Source: DATEAX01 sp035288145
GTDB lineage: Bacteria > Patescibacteriota > UBA1384 > UBA12157 > JAENIV01
Assembly: GCA_035288145.1 (NCBI GenBank)
Contig: DATEAX010000037.1
Coordinates: 1-5,922 of the forward strand
Length of the DNA stretch: 5,922 bases
Reading direction: 5' to 3'
Both the position numbers and the translations under genes were made by a program. Each line of letters opens with the position of its first letter. The stretch's first letter is position 1. Shown here in pieces: positions 5,882 to 5,922 of the stretch. The notes beneath the pieces were generated by a model. The model did no database searches and had not been told where the DNA came from. It saw only the letters and a list, made by a program, of their open reading frames with translations.

Positions 5882-5909
5882 TCAAAACTCAAATGTCAAA
5901 TCTCAAAAC
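5882..5909. repeat. tandem heptad array, consensus TCAAANN (4 units)
   Basis: Four contiguous 7-bp units begin at 5882, 5889, 5896 and 5903, each TCAAA plus two variable bases, ending in TGATTTT. It lies directly upstream of the dehydrogenase start and overlaps the unlikely TTG-extended frame. It matches the style of the array on the other side of the gene, so the dehydrogenase is bracketed by related repeats. Confidence 0.8.
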
Positions 5910-5922
5910 TGATTTTATCCTC

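Overview
The window is bacterial DNA in which every gene I can support lies on the minus strand, so it reads from right to left. Sequence style suggests an uncultured Patescibacteria (CPR, Parcubacteria-like) genome: compact single genes, mixed GC, and AT-rich intergenic arrays with a 7-bp period. That assignment is inference from style only. TGA is used as a stop by two genes and is never needed as a sense codon, which argues against the recoded Gracilibacteria/Absconditabacteria code.

Layout in transcription order. (1) A nucleotide-sugar dehydrogenase of the UDP-glucose/UDP-N-acetylhexosamine 6-dehydrogenase family (5859-4528) has a 7-bp-period array upstream and a longer converging array downstream. 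(2) A 334-residue protein (4415-3411) keeps a full set of candidate metal ligands in the order of the endonuclease IV/xylose isomerase-like TIM barrel. (3) A 98-residue two-helix membrane protein (3248-2952) has its own strong promoter and terminator. (4) A 403-residue, GC-rich protein (2828-1617) proves on hand alignment to be a distant paralogue of gene 2; it also has its own promoter and terminator. (5) An EamA-type (DMT superfamily) 10-helix transporter (1524-643) starts just after that terminator and ends in its own. (6) After a roughly 280-bp spacer, the N-terminal 115 residues of a Gfo/Idh/MocA oxidoreductase (345-1) run off the left edge.

Most striking are the two diverged barrel paralogues, separated only by the small membrane protein gene, and a near-identical 31/32-nt 5' leader in front of the small membrane gene and the GC-rich barrel gene. 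In both copies the leader begins exactly where transcription should start, and it folds into the same small hairpin. This links those two genes to a shared RNA-level control or a copied expression module.

The flanking nucleotide-sugar dehydrogenase and Gfo/Idh/MocA enzyme are typical of surface-polysaccharide sugar synthesis. The barrel proteins could be isomerases, epimerases or lyases acting on related sugars, but no specific reaction can be read from the sequence. I found no tRNA, rRNA, CRISPR array, insertion sequence or plus-strand gene.
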